Source: Exiguobacterium oxidotolerans JCM 12280 (GTDB lineage Bacteria; Bacillota; Bacilli; Exiguobacteriales; Exiguobacteriaceae). Taken from it: a stretch of DNA of 64,000 nt. Under the pieces are notes generated by a model, which worked only from the letters and a program-made list of their open reading frames with translations, was not told the DNA's origin and did not search any database. Position numbers and translations under genes: made by a program. Of the stretch, positions 52,141 through 60,906 are shown piece after piece (positions within the stretch are counted from its first letter, which is position 1; the number at the start of each line of letters is the position of its first letter). The DNA lies in the NCBI RefSeq assembly GCF_000702625.1, contig NZ_JNIS01000001.1:2856001-2920000 (forward strand), given 5' to 3'.

Positions 52141-52172
52141 AAAGTCATCATCACCTCAATCGGTGATGATGA
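52141..52172 (-). terminator. Terminator of the DUF1659/DUF2922 pair
   Basis: Perfect 12-bp arms GTCATCATCACC and GGTGATGATGAC, followed on the minus strand by a T-run. Confidence 0.85.
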
Positions 52173-52185
52173 CAACTGGTACGTG

Positions 52186-52392
52186 TTAGAGGACGTAGGC
52201 GGATTCCGAGCTGTTTTGCAGTTCGGCTTCACGCAGTTTGATGATGCCGTTATAAAACGGGTCGTGTGCGACCATCAAGTTGCCGAGGGCTTTGACCTCA
52301 GCGACCGTCGTGTCTGCTTTCGCACCGGATAACCGAAGGCGAAACGGTTTGTTCGTCGATGTGTCGAACGTCAATAAAATGGTATGTTCCAT
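52186..52392 (-). CDS. DUF2922 family protein
   Basis: A 68-residue protein of the DUF2922 type. The LLTFDTSTNKPFRLRLSGAK opening and VAEVKALGNLMV are typical. These small proteins often follow a DUF1659 gene, as here. Function unknown. ATG follows AAGGAGG on the minus strand. Confidence 0.72.
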   Translation of the reverse strand: MEHTILLTFDTSTNKPFRLRLSGAKADTTVAEVKALGNLMVAHDPFYNGIIKLREAELQNSSESAYVL

Positions 52393-52410
52393 GAGAATCC
52401 TCCTTTAAGA

Positions 52411-52638
52411 TTAGGCGTTGAGTAGAGCGTAGTCACGACTGATTTCACTGTGTGTGTATGTTCCTGTGATCATTGCGCCGATGGCTTGACCGATTGCAGC
52501 GACAGCTTCAGGTGCTAAGTCTGGACGGAGTCCGTTGAAGCGACGACGGGCGATGAGGGCATCTCCGTTCGGTGAAACTTTATCCGCTCGTTCGAAGACG
52601 ACGACGAGACTCGTTTTGATTTCTTCCGCTTGTGTCAT
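52411..52638 (-). CDS. DUF1659 family protein
   Basis: A 75-residue protein of the DUF1659 type, with SPNGDALIARRRFNGLRPDLAPEAV. It pairs with the DUF2922 gene 18 bases downstream. ATG 52638 is well placed after GGAGGTGAT; an earlier in-frame GTG lies within that ribosome site. Function unknown. Confidence 0.72.
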   Translation of the reverse strand: MTQAEEIKTSLVVVFERADKVSPNGDALIARRRFNGLRPDLAPEAVAAIGQAIGAMITGTYTHSEISRDYALLNA

Positions 52639-52708
52639 GTGTATCACCTCCTTCGCCCCTATTAACAGGATGCGAAGAGATATTGTTCGAAAGGAAGTGA
52701 AAAAAAGG

Positions 52709-53704
52709 ATGATTTGGTTTCGATTTTTACGAAAGATGTCCTTTTTAAAGATGCGGACGTTAGGCTATGCGTCGTTTTTCTTTGTATTCGGCGTCGCCTT
52801 ACTGATGTATCTCGTCGAACCGGAGACATTCGGCTCGTATTTCCGTGCTGTCTACTGGACGATGACGACCGTCGTCACGGTCGGATACGGTGATTTCTTC
52901 CCGAATACGGATTTCGGGCGGATGATGACGATTTTTGTGTTCATTTTCGGGATTGGGATCGTCGGGAGTTTGATTTCGAAGCTCGTCGACGGAGTCCAAG
53001 TGATCCGTGATCAAAAAGAGAGAGGGTTGTTGCAAGTGAAAGAGTCAGGCCATACGATTGTCTTCGGCTACAGCCGCCGGTCGAAACATGTCATCGAAGA
53101 ACTGCTCGAAACGACAGATGTCATCCTCGTCGATGATTTGGAGCGGGAACCGTTCAGTCATGAACGGTTCCACTATGTCAACGGGGACCCGGCACTCGCT
53201 TCGACGTTACAACGGGCGAACGTCAAACAGGCAGCGCGTGCAATCGTCCTCGCTGATCATTCAATGCCACCGGCGCTGGCGGACGGTCGGACGCTGCTGA
53301 TTGCTTCGAGTATCGAACGCGCGAATTCAGACATCTATACAATCGTCGAGATGATGCTCGAAGAACATCTCGACAGCTTTGAACAAATCAAGGTCGACGA
53401 AGTCATTCTCGGGGACGAAACGATTTCCCGGATGGCGATTCTCGCTTCCCACCACCCGGGCGTGACGAAAGTCGTGACGAACTTATTGACGAAACACGGG
53501 GACGGGATGTTCTCGATTCCGGTGCGGCCGGAGTGGACGACGTACCGGGAAGCGTTCCATGCGATGCTCGAAGAAGGCGTGACGATTTTGTCCGACGGAA
53601 AACGACTCGACCTGAACCGCCGGCTCGACGAAACGATTCCGCCCGGCTCATTGTTGATCGTATTATGTGGAGAAGAAACAGCTAAACGGATTGGTGCTTT
53701 TTAA
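52709..53704 (+). CDS. Two-TM potassium channel with cytoplasmic RCK domain
   Basis: A 331-residue K+ channel. Two membrane segments flank the selectivity filter TVGYGD (residues 57-62). A Rossmann-like TrkA-N (RCK) domain follows from about residue 110, but its nucleotide loop is GYSRRS instead of GxGxxG, so nucleotide binding may be altered. A TrkA-C-like part ends the protein. RCK channels such as YugO of B. subtilis and MthK are gated by ligands or Ca2+. ATG 52709 follows AAGGAAGTG. The gene is divergent from the DUF1659 gene. Confidence 0.88.
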   Translation: MIWFRFLRKMSFLKMRTLGYASFFFVFGVALLMYLVEPETFGSYFRAVYWTMTTVVTVGYGDFFPNTDFGRMMTIFVFIFGIGIVGSLISKLVDGVQVIRDQKERGLLQVKESGHTIVFGYSRRSKHVIEELLETTDVILVDDLEREPFSHERFHYVNGDPALASTLQRANVKQAARAIVLADHSMPPALADGRTLLIASSIERANSDIYTIVEMMLEEHLDSFEQIKVDEVILGDETISRMAILASHHPGVTKVVTNLLTKHGDGMFSIPVRPEWTTYREAFHAMLEEGVTILSDGKRLDLNRRLDETIPPGSLLIVLCGEETAKRIGAF

Positions 53705-53772
53705 AAAAGAAGATTACGTTTATTTCTTTTCGGGTATAGTAAATAAATTTACTATGTAGAGGAGAACTTATT

Positions 53773-54465
53773 ATGACGAACGAACAACCAGAATGGATTC
53801 AGGAATTATTTGAGACTGTCGATCAAGGAGATTTGAAAGATGTCCCGAAATTACTTTATATGGCGCTAACATTAGAACCAAGTTATTTCACGAAAGCAGT
53901 CAGCCGACTCAACCAGCGGCTGGAAGTCGAAACGCTTCAGGACGTATCCGAGCTGTTGACGGTGTATCGTCAATTCTTCATCTCGGCGAACCCGTCGGAA
54001 GAATATTGGACGATCGCCTGGAATGAATTGATTCAAACGATGCACCACTTCATCGACCGGACGGAAGCACAACAACTCTTTAAAGAGCACGTCGATTTAA
54101 TCGACTGGTGGTCAAGTGAATCGTTGTTATCGTTACCGAGCTGGTTGACGGTCCTCGATTTAGCGGAACGTATTGATGCGCTCGACCAATTCAGCAGCTA
54201 CTTGCCGGACATCTTTGAAAGTTACGCTCTTGAGACTGCGAAAGATGAGCCGTTTGCGCGGCTTGCCTGGTATGCCCTCGCAAGTCAACAACAAGCGTTG
54301 CTTGAGCCACACCGGGCGCGAATCGCCGAGTCGGAAGCGACTGAAATCCGCTCGCTCCAAAAGTCTGATTTACTCGATCAAATTGATACGACGCGCGTCC
54401 ATGTGTTAAAGTCGAAGAACAACGAACCGATTGAATTGATGTTTGATCGAAAATGGACATTATAA
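53773..54465 (+). CDS. Hypothetical helical protein
   Basis: A 230-residue soluble, acidic and mostly alpha-helical protein (LYMALTLEPSYFTKAV, LNQRLEVETLQDVSELLTVY), resembling helical repeat folds, but without a recognised domain. ATG follows AGAGGAGAAC. It stands alone before a smaller hypothetical gene. Function unknown. Confidence 0.55.
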   Translation: MTNEQPEWIQELFETVDQGDLKDVPKLLYMALTLEPSYFTKAVSRLNQRLEVETLQDVSELLTVYRQFFISANPSEEYWTIAWNELIQTMHHFIDRTEAQQLFKEHVDLIDWWSSESLLSLPSWLTVLDLAERIDALDQFSSYLPDIFESYALETAKDEPFARLAWYALASQQQALLEPHRARIAESEATEIRSLQKSDLLDQIDTTRVHVLKSKNNEPIELMFDRKWTL

Positions 54466-54524
54466 AATAATGAACAGCAAGTCACATCGAGAAACTACAC
54501 GAATTTAATCCAAGGGGTGTAGTG

Positions 54525-54938
54525 ATGATACACGTCAATGTACCGAGCGGTGACTACATCGTTCTAGTTGAAATCAATCGCGAAGTATTACTTTGTCAGA
54601 CGTTAGAAGACGCGGATCAAGCTCAGCGCGACCGCTATGAACTGGTCGGGAGAATGAGTGAACGCCTTCCGGCAGAAGTAATCGGTCCCTCGATTGCGGA
54701 TTTCGTCAGATTTTCAACGGGTTTCATTGGCGAATCTGTAATATGGCACGAGGACGAAGAAGCGTTTTTTTGTCAGCAGTTTGAGACATTTGACGGTTCT
54801 CCGCTCGGAGAAGACTTGACGGGGATTGACGCCGCGCGCTGGCGCGTCGTCCTGGCACGGTACTATGCGTATGTCACGATTGGGAAAATCACTTCATTTG
54901 AAGTCAGCGAAGAATCAGGTGGCACTGTTCCTTTTTAA
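54525..54938 (+). CDS. Hypothetical protein
   Basis: A 137-residue acidic soluble protein with no signal peptide and no known motif. It begins with a beta-rich part (VNVPSGDYIVLVEINREVLL). ATG 54525 follows AAGGGGTG at good spacing; a GTG directly before it is possible. It precedes the subtilase gene by 59 bases. Confidence 0.55.
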   Translation: MIHVNVPSGDYIVLVEINREVLLCQTLEDADQAQRDRYELVGRMSERLPAEVIGPSIADFVRFSTGFIGESVIWHEDEEAFFCQQFETFDGSPLGEDLTGIDAARWRVVLARYYAYVTIGKITSFEVSEESGGTVPF

Positions 54939-54997
54939 GTCCGTTGAATCAGCAAATCAATCAAATCGGCGTGTGTTAACAGAAGGGCAGGGTCTAT

Positions 54998-56341
54998 ATG
55001 AAAAAGCAACTTGTATCACTCACTGTCGCGCTTGCGGTCGGTCTACCGACGACGGCATTCGCTAGTTCCCAATATGTCCAGTACGATCCGACGTTCACTG
55101 ACCAACAAAAACAAACCTGGTTAAAAGACCAGGGCCTAAAAGAAGTACGTCCGCTGAAACAGGACGGATTTTCGCTCGTCGAGCCACTCGCACATCTTGA
55201 TGAGGATGAAATTGAGACAGATTTAATTCCAGTAACAGAGGTCGAAAAGGCCGTTGATTCCGCACAACTGCAACAAACATATCTTGATCAATCTAGAGTC
55301 CCTACTTACTGGAAGTACAGTCATGGGAAATCAGATATCCGCGTTGCGATCATTGATGACGCGATCGATACGAAACACTCGGAATTCAAGAACGTCATCT
55401 ATAAGACGACGACGATTTCCGGAATCCGTAAACCGGATGACCACGGGACGCATGTCGCCGGTATCGTCGCAGCTGCAGAAGACGGAAAAGGCATCGTCGG
55501 TGTCGCTTCCGGCGTCAAGTTGATTGGCGCGGATGTTTTTGACGGCGATTTCGCCAGTTCGATTGATATCGGTGACGGGATTTTGTACGCAATCGCGCAA
55601 GGCGCAGACGTCATCAATCTGTCTCTCGGTCAATACGAATTCGATCCATATATGGAAGCAGCGCTGAAAAAAGCAGAAGCGAAAAATATTATTGTTGTTG
55701 GTGCAGCTGGAAACGATGGACGCAATAAATTACTTTTCCCGGCATCAATGACCTCTGTAATATCAGTTGGATCGGTTGGGGCGCTTGGTCGAGCGTCATC
55801 GTTCTCGAACTACGGACGTGGACTGAACATCATGGCACCGGGGGAAGGGGTCTACTCGACAATCGTCGGGAATAAATATGGCTACCTTGATGGGACATCG
55901 ATGGCGACGCCGATCGTCAGTGGCGTCATAGCGCTCGCAAAATCAAAAAATCCATTTGTTTCAAATAATGCACTTCGGAACAAACTTTATGCAGCGGCAA
56001 CCAAAAAATCAGGGGATACGTCACTTCATTACGGGAATGGCCGGTTGAATGCAGGTGTTTTGGCAAAAATCCCTGCTCCTATTTCAAAAATTTCAATACC
56101 GTCTGTCGTGAAGCCTAATCAAACATTTTCTTTTTATTTTAATGAATATTCAAATGCAAAAACCAGAACGCGTTTATATAAAAATGGCACTGTAGTTAAA
56201 ACGTTTACCGATAAAAAATTACTGAATGGTTTGTATAAGTTTTCCTACAAGCTAAAGGACAAAGGGACGTATAAACTCGTCTTCACGACGTCTGCCGGCC
56301 GCCATACACGAACGGTCGAACGTGTCCTGACGGTCAAATAA
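54998..56341 (+). CDS. Secreted S8 family subtilisin-like serine protease
   Basis: A 447-residue protease. A signal peptide (residues 1-23, ending TAFAS) and short propeptide (to about 100) precede the catalytic domain. The triad is Asp120 (AIIDDAID), His149 (DHGTHVAG) and Ser301 (GTSMATP), with oxyanion Asn239 (GAAGND). From about residue 360 an Ig-like beta domain follows, encoded by clearly more A/T-rich DNA than the rest, which may be of separate origin. ATG follows AGAAGGGCAGGG. Monocistronic. Confidence 0.92.
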   Translation: MKKQLVSLTVALAVGLPTTAFASSQYVQYDPTFTDQQKQTWLKDQGLKEVRPLKQDGFSLVEPLAHLDEDEIETDLIPVTEVEKAVDSAQLQQTYLDQSRVPTYWKYSHGKSDIRVAIIDDAIDTKHSEFKNVIYKTTTISGIRKPDDHGTHVAGIVAAAEDGKGIVGVASGVKLIGADVFDGDFASSIDIGDGILYAIAQGADVINLSLGQYEFDPYMEAALKKAEAKNIIVVGAAGNDGRNKLLFPASMTSVISVGSVGALGRASSFSNYGRGLNIMAPGEGVYSTIVGNKYGYLDGTSMATPIVSGVIALAKSKNPFVSNNALRNKLYAAATKKSGDTSLHYGNGRLNAGVLAKIPAPISKISIPSVVKPNQTFSFYFNEYSNAKTRTRLYKNGTVVKTFTDKKLLNGLYKFSYKLKDKGTYKLVFTTSAGRHTRTVERVLTVK

Positions 56342-56352
56342 TCAAATAAAAA

Positions 56353-56384
56353 AGCCAATTCCTCATGTGAGGAACTGGCTCGAA
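56353..56384 (-). terminator. Terminator of the minus-strand hypothetical gene
   Basis: Arms AGCCAATTCCTC and GAGGAACTGGCT, with a T-run on the minus strand. Confidence 0.75.
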
Positions 56385-56392
56385 GAAAAGAC

Positions 56393-56845
56393 TCAAAGAT
56401 CTTGCTTTGGGTCTTTTCCTTTTTTATAAACGGGAGTCGGCACGGTGAGCGTCTCACCTGTCCACTCGATTTTCGCTTCCATTTTATACCCGGTATCATC
56501 CTCATGGACAAACGAGAGGCGTCCCGAATCAATTAGTTGATACAAACCGAATTCAACCTGTTCCGCCCATGAGCGTAATGTCATCGCTTCATCATAGAGT
56601 GGAATTTGTTGCGGGAATCGTTCGTTCATCAAAAGAATATCGTGTTGGTCGAAATGATAGCTTCGTTTTGATAGCGCATCCGGCTGTTTCACATTAAATG
56701 GTTCGAATGCGTGGATGAGTTCTCCTTTACGATAAAAGGCAAAGATGCCGTTGCGGAGATGCAGCGCCTTGATTTCATCGATTTCGATCAAGAACGTCAG
56801 CTTCCGGACGGTACGCTGGTTCGTACCAGAGCGTCGTTTTTTCAT
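56393..56845 (-). CDS. Hypothetical protein
   Basis: A 150-residue soluble protein with basic ends (KKRRSGTNQRTVRK at the N-terminus) and a beta-rich middle. No motif recognised. ATG 56845 follows AAGGGGGC; the longer in-frame start lacks a ribosome site. Divergent from rnpB. Confidence 0.55.
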   Translation of the reverse strand: MKKRRSGTNQRTVRKLTFLIEIDEIKALHLRNGIFAFYRKGELIHAFEPFNVKQPDALSKRSYHFDQHDILLMNERFPQQIPLYDEAMTLRSWAEQVEFGLYQLIDSGRLSFVHEDDTGYKMEAKIEWTGETLTVPTPVYKKGKDPKQDL

Positions 56846-56933
56846 AGTACATGCCCCCTTCTGAACCATTGTACTATACCGCGAAATCACGTGAAAACGC
56901 AACTTTTTCGATTGTCCTTTTTGAAAATAAACC

Positions 56934-56962
56934 TTGCGGGAAACAGGGGAGTGCGCTACACT
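56934..56962 (+). promoter_or_regulatory. Promoter of rnpB
   Basis: TTGCGG, 17-bp spacer, TACACT; predicted start lies about seven bases later at the 5' end of the RNA. Confidence 0.6.
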
Positions 56963-56973
56963 GTTAAGCAGTG

Positions 56974-57366
56974 ACTATGTTGGTTCGGACAATTGCGGGG
57001 CACTCCGGTGCTTTGAGGAAAGTCCATGCTCGCACAACCTGCGATGGTTGTAGTGATCGTGCTACACGAAAAGATAAGTGTAGGCAGCGTCGTGCTGACG
57101 GCAGAAGGAACGCCTAAGTCTTCGGATACGGCCGAAACTTCTTGAAGGTGCCACAGTGACGGAGCCTTACTGGAAACAGTAAGGGTGGAACGAGGTAAAC
57201 CCCACGAGCGAGAAACCCAAATTTGGTAGGGGAATTTCCGGAGCGGAACTGAACGCGAAGGAGAGCGTATGTAAATACGGAGATAGATGATTGTCGCCCA
57301 CGTGTGAGGGTCAAACCGTTTGCAACACTAGGGAACAGAACATGGCTTACAGGACCACATAGGCTG
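56974..57366 (+). ncRNA. rnpB: RNase P RNA, type B
   Basis: The catalytic RNA of RNase P, which matures tRNA 5' ends. Conserved blocks are GAGGAAAGTCCATGCTCGC near the 5' end, AGATAGATGATTGTCGCC and CAGAACATGGCTTACAG near the 3' end. The outer stem P1 is formed by CTATGTTGGTTC and GGACCACATAG. The layout fits the Bacillus B type. It lies just before the THUMP methyltransferase gene, an order that is also known in B. subtilis. Confidence 0.96.
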
Positions 57367-57383
57367 TTATTTTTACTTTGAAC

Positions 57384-57416
57384 GAGAGTCCAGGTCCAAC
57401 TGGGCTCTTTTTTTAT
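57384..57416 (+). terminator. Terminator of rnpB
   Basis: Arms GAGTCCAG (57386-57393) and CTGGGCTC (57400-57407), then T-run. Confidence 0.85.
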
Positions 57417-57463
57417 TGAGTTGAACTTGGAAATTTTAAAAACAGGTAGGAGCGTGAACAATC

Positions 57464-58609
57464 ATGGCAAAACGTTTAGTCATCGCGACGGCGGCAATGG
57501 GCATCGAGGCATTGGTCGCAAAAGAAGTCCGCGATTTAGGATATGAGTGTACGGTCGAGGACGGAAAAGTATACATCGACTGTGAGATGGAGGACATTCC
57601 CCGTCTCAACCTCTGGTTACGGACAGCGGATCGTGTCAAACTCGTCGTTGCGGAATTTAAGGCGACATCATTCGAAAAATTATTTGATCAAGTCAAGGAC
57701 CTGCCGTGGAGCGAGTTGCTCCCGTGGGAAGCGAACTACGTCGTCAACGGCCGCTCGGTCAAATCGAAGTTGTTCTCGATTCGTGACTGCCAGAAAATCA
57801 CAGAAAAAGCGATCGTCTCGCACATGCAGGAAGCGTACAACAAAGGCGACGAGTGGCTGCCGAAAACGGGAGCGAGCTTCCCGATTGAAGTTGCGCTCTT
57901 AAAAGACATCGCGACGCTGACGATCGATACGTCAGGCGATGCTCTCCATAAACGCGGCTACCGCGAGTTCCACTCGGCGGCACCACTGAAAGAGACGATG
58001 GCAGCGGCAATGCTGATGTTGACGAACTGGAAGCCGGACATGCCGCTCTATGACGTCTTTACGGGATCAGGAACGCTTGCCATCGAAGCGGCAATGATCG
58101 GACGCAATATCGCACCCGGGATCAACCGTGAGTTCGTCTCGCAGGAATGGGCAGCGATTCCGAAAAAAGCCTGGTTCGACGCGATCAAGGAAGCAAACGA
58201 AAAAGCCGAGTGGGACAAACCGCTCAAAATCTATGCCAACGATACGGATCCGGAGATGGTCAAGCTGGCGAAACAAAACGCTGAGCTCGCTGACGTCCGT
58301 GACGCAATCAACGTCATGCAACGCGACGCCGCTGACTTCAAGCCGAAGGAAGACTTTGGTGTCATCATCGGGAACCCGCCGTACGGGGAACGTTTGGAAG
58401 ATGCTCGTGAAGTCCATCAGCTGTACCGGAAGATCGGCAATGCGTTCCGTGAATTCCCGTACTATAGTGTCTACATGATCACGTCGTACGTCGAGTTCGA
58501 AAAAGCATTCGGTCGTCCGGCGACGAAACGCCGTAAGCTCTATAACGGGAACATTGAAGTTCAGTTTTATCAATACTACGGATTGCGTCGGAAACGTCCG
58601 CAAGCGTAA
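57464..58609 (+). CDS. THUMP-domain class I RNA methyltransferase (YpsC/RlmL-like)
   Basis: A 381-residue SAM-dependent RNA methyltransferase. The N-terminal ferredoxin-like and THUMP part binds RNA, and the C-terminal Rossmann fold has DVFTGSGTLAIEAAMI as SAM motif and NPPYGERL (NPPY at residues 304-307) as the N2-guanine catalytic loop. It resembles the N-terminal methyltransferase of RlmL (23S rRNA m2G2445). ATG follows TAGGAGCG. Position behind rnpB matches B. subtilis ypsC. Confidence 0.9.
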   Translation: MAKRLVIATAAMGIEALVAKEVRDLGYECTVEDGKVYIDCEMEDIPRLNLWLRTADRVKLVVAEFKATSFEKLFDQVKDLPWSELLPWEANYVVNGRSVKSKLFSIRDCQKITEKAIVSHMQEAYNKGDEWLPKTGASFPIEVALLKDIATLTIDTSGDALHKRGYREFHSAAPLKETMAAAMLMLTNWKPDMPLYDVFTGSGTLAIEAAMIGRNIAPGINREFVSQEWAAIPKKAWFDAIKEANEKAEWDKPLKIYANDTDPEMVKLAKQNAELADVRDAINVMQRDAADFKPKEDFGVIIGNPPYGERLEDAREVHQLYRKIGNAFREFPYYSVYMITSYVEFEKAFGRPATKRRKLYNGNIEVQFYQYYGLRRKRPQA

Positions 58610-58615
58610 CTTGAA

Positions 58616-58648
58616 GAAACCGCTCATATGAATGGGCGGTTTCTTTGT
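58616..58648 (+). terminator. Terminator of the methyltransferase gene
   Basis: Arms GAAACCGCTCA and TGGGCGGTTTC followed by T-rich tail. Confidence 0.82.
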
Positions 58649-58724
58649 GTCTCCTGAATGATAACAGTAATGTCGTTTTAATTAATTTAAAACTTTAAGA
58701 TATGAAAATCTCTGTATATCATCA

Positions 58725-59048
58725 TTAAACTTTCTTTTTGAATCTGTTTCTTGTATTTGAATATACCAACGCCAAAATAATGAGAGTTGAAAGTAAAATA
58801 ACGCCAATAACAAATAAAAATTGCTTTTTTAATATCTCACTCAGTGCAAATAATAATAAACTGAAGCTAATACCAAACATAACTTTCCCCATGAATTTAC
58901 ACAAGGCTACTTCATCATATTTGGACTTTTCACTGTCAGACATTGTATTATAACCTGCAAGTAATGATGCTCCTTTTCCTTTTGATAGGAAGATAGCGAA
59001 AATTAAAAAAGGAACCAGGAGAATAAGATTAACAATTGCTCCATTCAC
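58725..59048 (-). CDS. DUF3784-like small membrane protein
   Basis: A 107-residue protein with three hydrophobic segments and a loop GYNTMSDSEKSKYDEVALCKFMGK typical of DUF3784 proteins. These small proteins are common in Firmicutes and have no known role. It lies in an A/T-rich stretch. A good AGGAGG lies upstream on the minus strand. Confidence 0.65.
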   Translation of the reverse strand: MNGAIVNLILLVPFLIFAIFLSKGKGASLLAGYNTMSDSEKSKYDEVALCKFMGKVMFGISFSLLLFALSEILKKQFLFVIGVILLSTLIILALVYSNTRNRFKKKV

Positions 59049-59363
59049 AATAAATACCTCCTTTATATATTTTTAGTATATACACTGTAAGGAAGAGTTG
59101 CTAAATGAAGAGTATAGTCAAGTTAATTAAATTTCCAAAAGGTTTAGGGTAAGCGATTGGAAAATACGAAAAAGAGAATTAAATTTTCTTTTTTGCCAGA
59201 GGAGTTTATGAAGTGATGCGAAAAAAATTGAGTTAAAAGCATATTCGTATCACGATTGAAGTCACGAGTGGTCTCGACCATCTCATAAGTTTCTTTTTTA
59301 TTCAAAATAATTATTCTTGACACAATTTGTTAATTTACAATAGACAGCATTAAGTAATAATTA
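59049..59363. other. A/T-rich spacer without a recognised gene
   Basis: About 315 bases of low GC. It holds the ribosome site and probably the promoter of the DUF3784-like gene (near 59049-59090) and a small TGGTC/GACCA inverted repeat around 59265-59285. I see no supported gene. Confidence 0.5.
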
Positions 59364-59385
59364 AAGCCGTCAAATCGACGGCTGA
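59352..59385 (-). terminator. Terminator of the small hypothetical gene
   Basis: Arms AGCCGTC (59365-59371) and GACGGCT (59377-59383), T-rich on the minus strand. Confidence 0.78.
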
Positions 59386-59389
59386 GATG

Positions 59390-59635
59390 TTACCATTCAA
59401 ATCCTTCTTCACTGTAAGATCCATCCGAATTGAAGAAGCGTTCTTCTGCTTTACCGCTTGATGTATTCGTATAGATGACGTATACATCAAGTTGATCGTA
59501 CTTATCCGCCATTTTTTTAGCAGCTTTACGAGCATTGGCCTCATTCGTAAACGTTTCCGTCATAGTTGCTTTTTGATGGTTCTCTACACCATGTTCCTCA
59601 TAACCTTCTACTGACCAGACTTTTTTTGATGACAT
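59390..59635 (-). CDS. Small hypothetical soluble protein
   Basis: An 81-residue hydrophilic protein, rich in Lys, Glu, Ala and Asn, with a helical middle (TNEANARKAAKKMADKYDQ) and an acidic, aromatic C-terminus. Not recognised. The start is taken at the ATG reading MSSKKVW, which has AAAGGATG upstream; longer in-frame starts lack a ribosome site. The start could be one base off. Confidence 0.5.
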   Translation of the reverse strand: MSSKKVWSVEGYEEHGVENHQKATMTETFTNEANARKAAKKMADKYDQLDVYVIYTNTSSGKAEERFFNSDGSYSEEGFEW

Positions 59636-59780
59636 AATAACCAACATCCTTTCATTGCAGAGCGAGTTGTGTAATGCTTTGCTGTTTATCATTATGCTTG
59701 GTTTCATTAAAGTTAGTCAAATCATCATCCTTGCTTGTATAGAGAATAGCATCCAGTAGGGACTTCAGATTGAAGACGAA

Positions 59781-59817
59781 AAACGATTGTTCTCTTACAC
59801 GAGAAGAATCGTTTTTT
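59781..59817. terminator. Orphan terminator-like hairpin
   Basis: Arms AAACGATTGTTCTC and GAGAAGAATCGTTT, then T6 on the plus strand. No plus-strand gene ends in front of it. Either strand could use it. The surrounding 59636-60000 has no other recognisable content. Confidence 0.65.
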
Positions 59818-60000
59818 AGCTTTGCTTAATTTAGGTGCTCGCTTACATTTTTGTAATCATCAGAAATATCAAATCATACTTCGTTTTAATATGGTAAATT
59901 ATTGATGTTGGCAAATGGTTGAAGAAACCTGCCTGGATGTATGAAAAGGCGTTTGACTGTTGAAGATTTTAAAATATGCTCGACTAAGGGAGGACGAAGA

Positions 60001-60285
60001 ATGGATTTTCTATGGATGGGTTTACTTTATGCAGGCATACTCGGAGTGCAGTATGTATTATCGAGTCAAAAGAATGTGTACTTAGGGGCAGTTGTTCCGT
60101 TGCTTTTTGTAGCGGGAATGACTTGGCGGTATGTTAACGTCGAGTCGGTTAGTACAATGCAATACTTGCTAATCACAGGGTTTGGTTTGCTTTGTTTGGT
60201 AGCCGAGTGGGGGAAAGGCCGAGAGGTGTTTCGGACAAATCAAGAAAAAGAATGGAATCGTATGAGAATACAAGATTTCAAGTGA
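60001..60285 (+). CDS. Small hypothetical membrane protein
   Basis: A 94-residue protein with three hydrophobic segments and a polar C-terminal tail. Unknown. ATG 60001 follows GGGAGGACG at good spacing; an in-frame start 60 bases upstream has none. A terminator follows. Confidence 0.55.
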   Translation: MDFLWMGLLYAGILGVQYVLSSQKNVYLGAVVPLLFVAGMTWRYVNVESVSTMQYLLITGFGLLCLVAEWGKGREVFRTNQEKEWNRMRIQDFK

Positions 60286-60308
60286 GAAGCTGTCCCGATA
60301 TGTGCCTT

Positions 60309-60341
60309 AAAAAAATCGCTCGATTTGAGCGTTTTTTTTAT
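60309..60341. terminator. Convergent terminator
   Basis: Stem AAATCGCTC with GAGCGTTTTT and a long T-run on the plus strand; A-run upstream allows minus-strand use. Confidence 0.8.
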
Positions 60342-60345
60342 TGTA

Positions 60346-60579
60346 TTATCCAATCATGATAAACACACCTACGACAAAGAAAATCAAATATCCTGATAAC
60401 AGGAACAAGGCGATGAATTTACCTACTCCTCTTGTACTGAAAAGAGCAGTCACAAGTGCTGATGTTAAACCGATAATTAGAATGTTGGTTCCCCAAAATC
60501 CGTTAACATCTAATAAAAACAGTTGAGCAAAACTGACAATGATAAGTGCAACGGATATCCAACCAAGGTGTTTTTTCAC
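60346..60579 (-). CDS. Small hypothetical membrane protein
   Basis: A 77-residue protein with three hydrophobic segments and a basic N-terminus (MKKHLGW). Unknown family. ATG follows AGGAGGAC on the minus strand. It converges on the previous gene over a shared terminator. Confidence 0.52.
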   Translation of the reverse strand: MKKHLGWISVALIIVSFAQLFLLDVNGFWGTNILIIGLTSALVTALFSTRGVGKFIALFLLSGYLIFFVVGVFIMIG

Positions 60580-60906
60580 GTATTGTCCTCCTAAGAAAGT
60601 AAATCAGTTACTTTTTATATTGGTTACAGCGAAGTAAAATATTCGCACGCTTTCTTCAGGTGCAACACAAGCCGCAATTACAACCGGAAAGCATCCTCAG
60701 TTGTTGATGATAAAGTAAAATCGTGCTCTGCACTTAGAAGAAGCTATTTACTTATCTATATTACCATATAATGTAATTAAATAAATAAAATTTTTATTTT
60801 TAAAGATTTGTATTTCAGTCATTACTTGTAAATGAAAGGAAATACTTAATTAATTGCCGAAAAGAATAACAATAGGAAACACAACAAGGAGAGGGGGAAT
60901 CGTGTC
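60580..60906. other. Intergenic region with a compositionally odd block
   Basis: About 330 bases. Bases 60640-60740 are of normal GC while 60740-60850 are extremely A/T-rich. No gene or terminator is visible. The first part may be a decayed sequence or a dispersed repeat; the A/T-rich part probably carries the promoter of the next gene. Confidence 0.4.
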
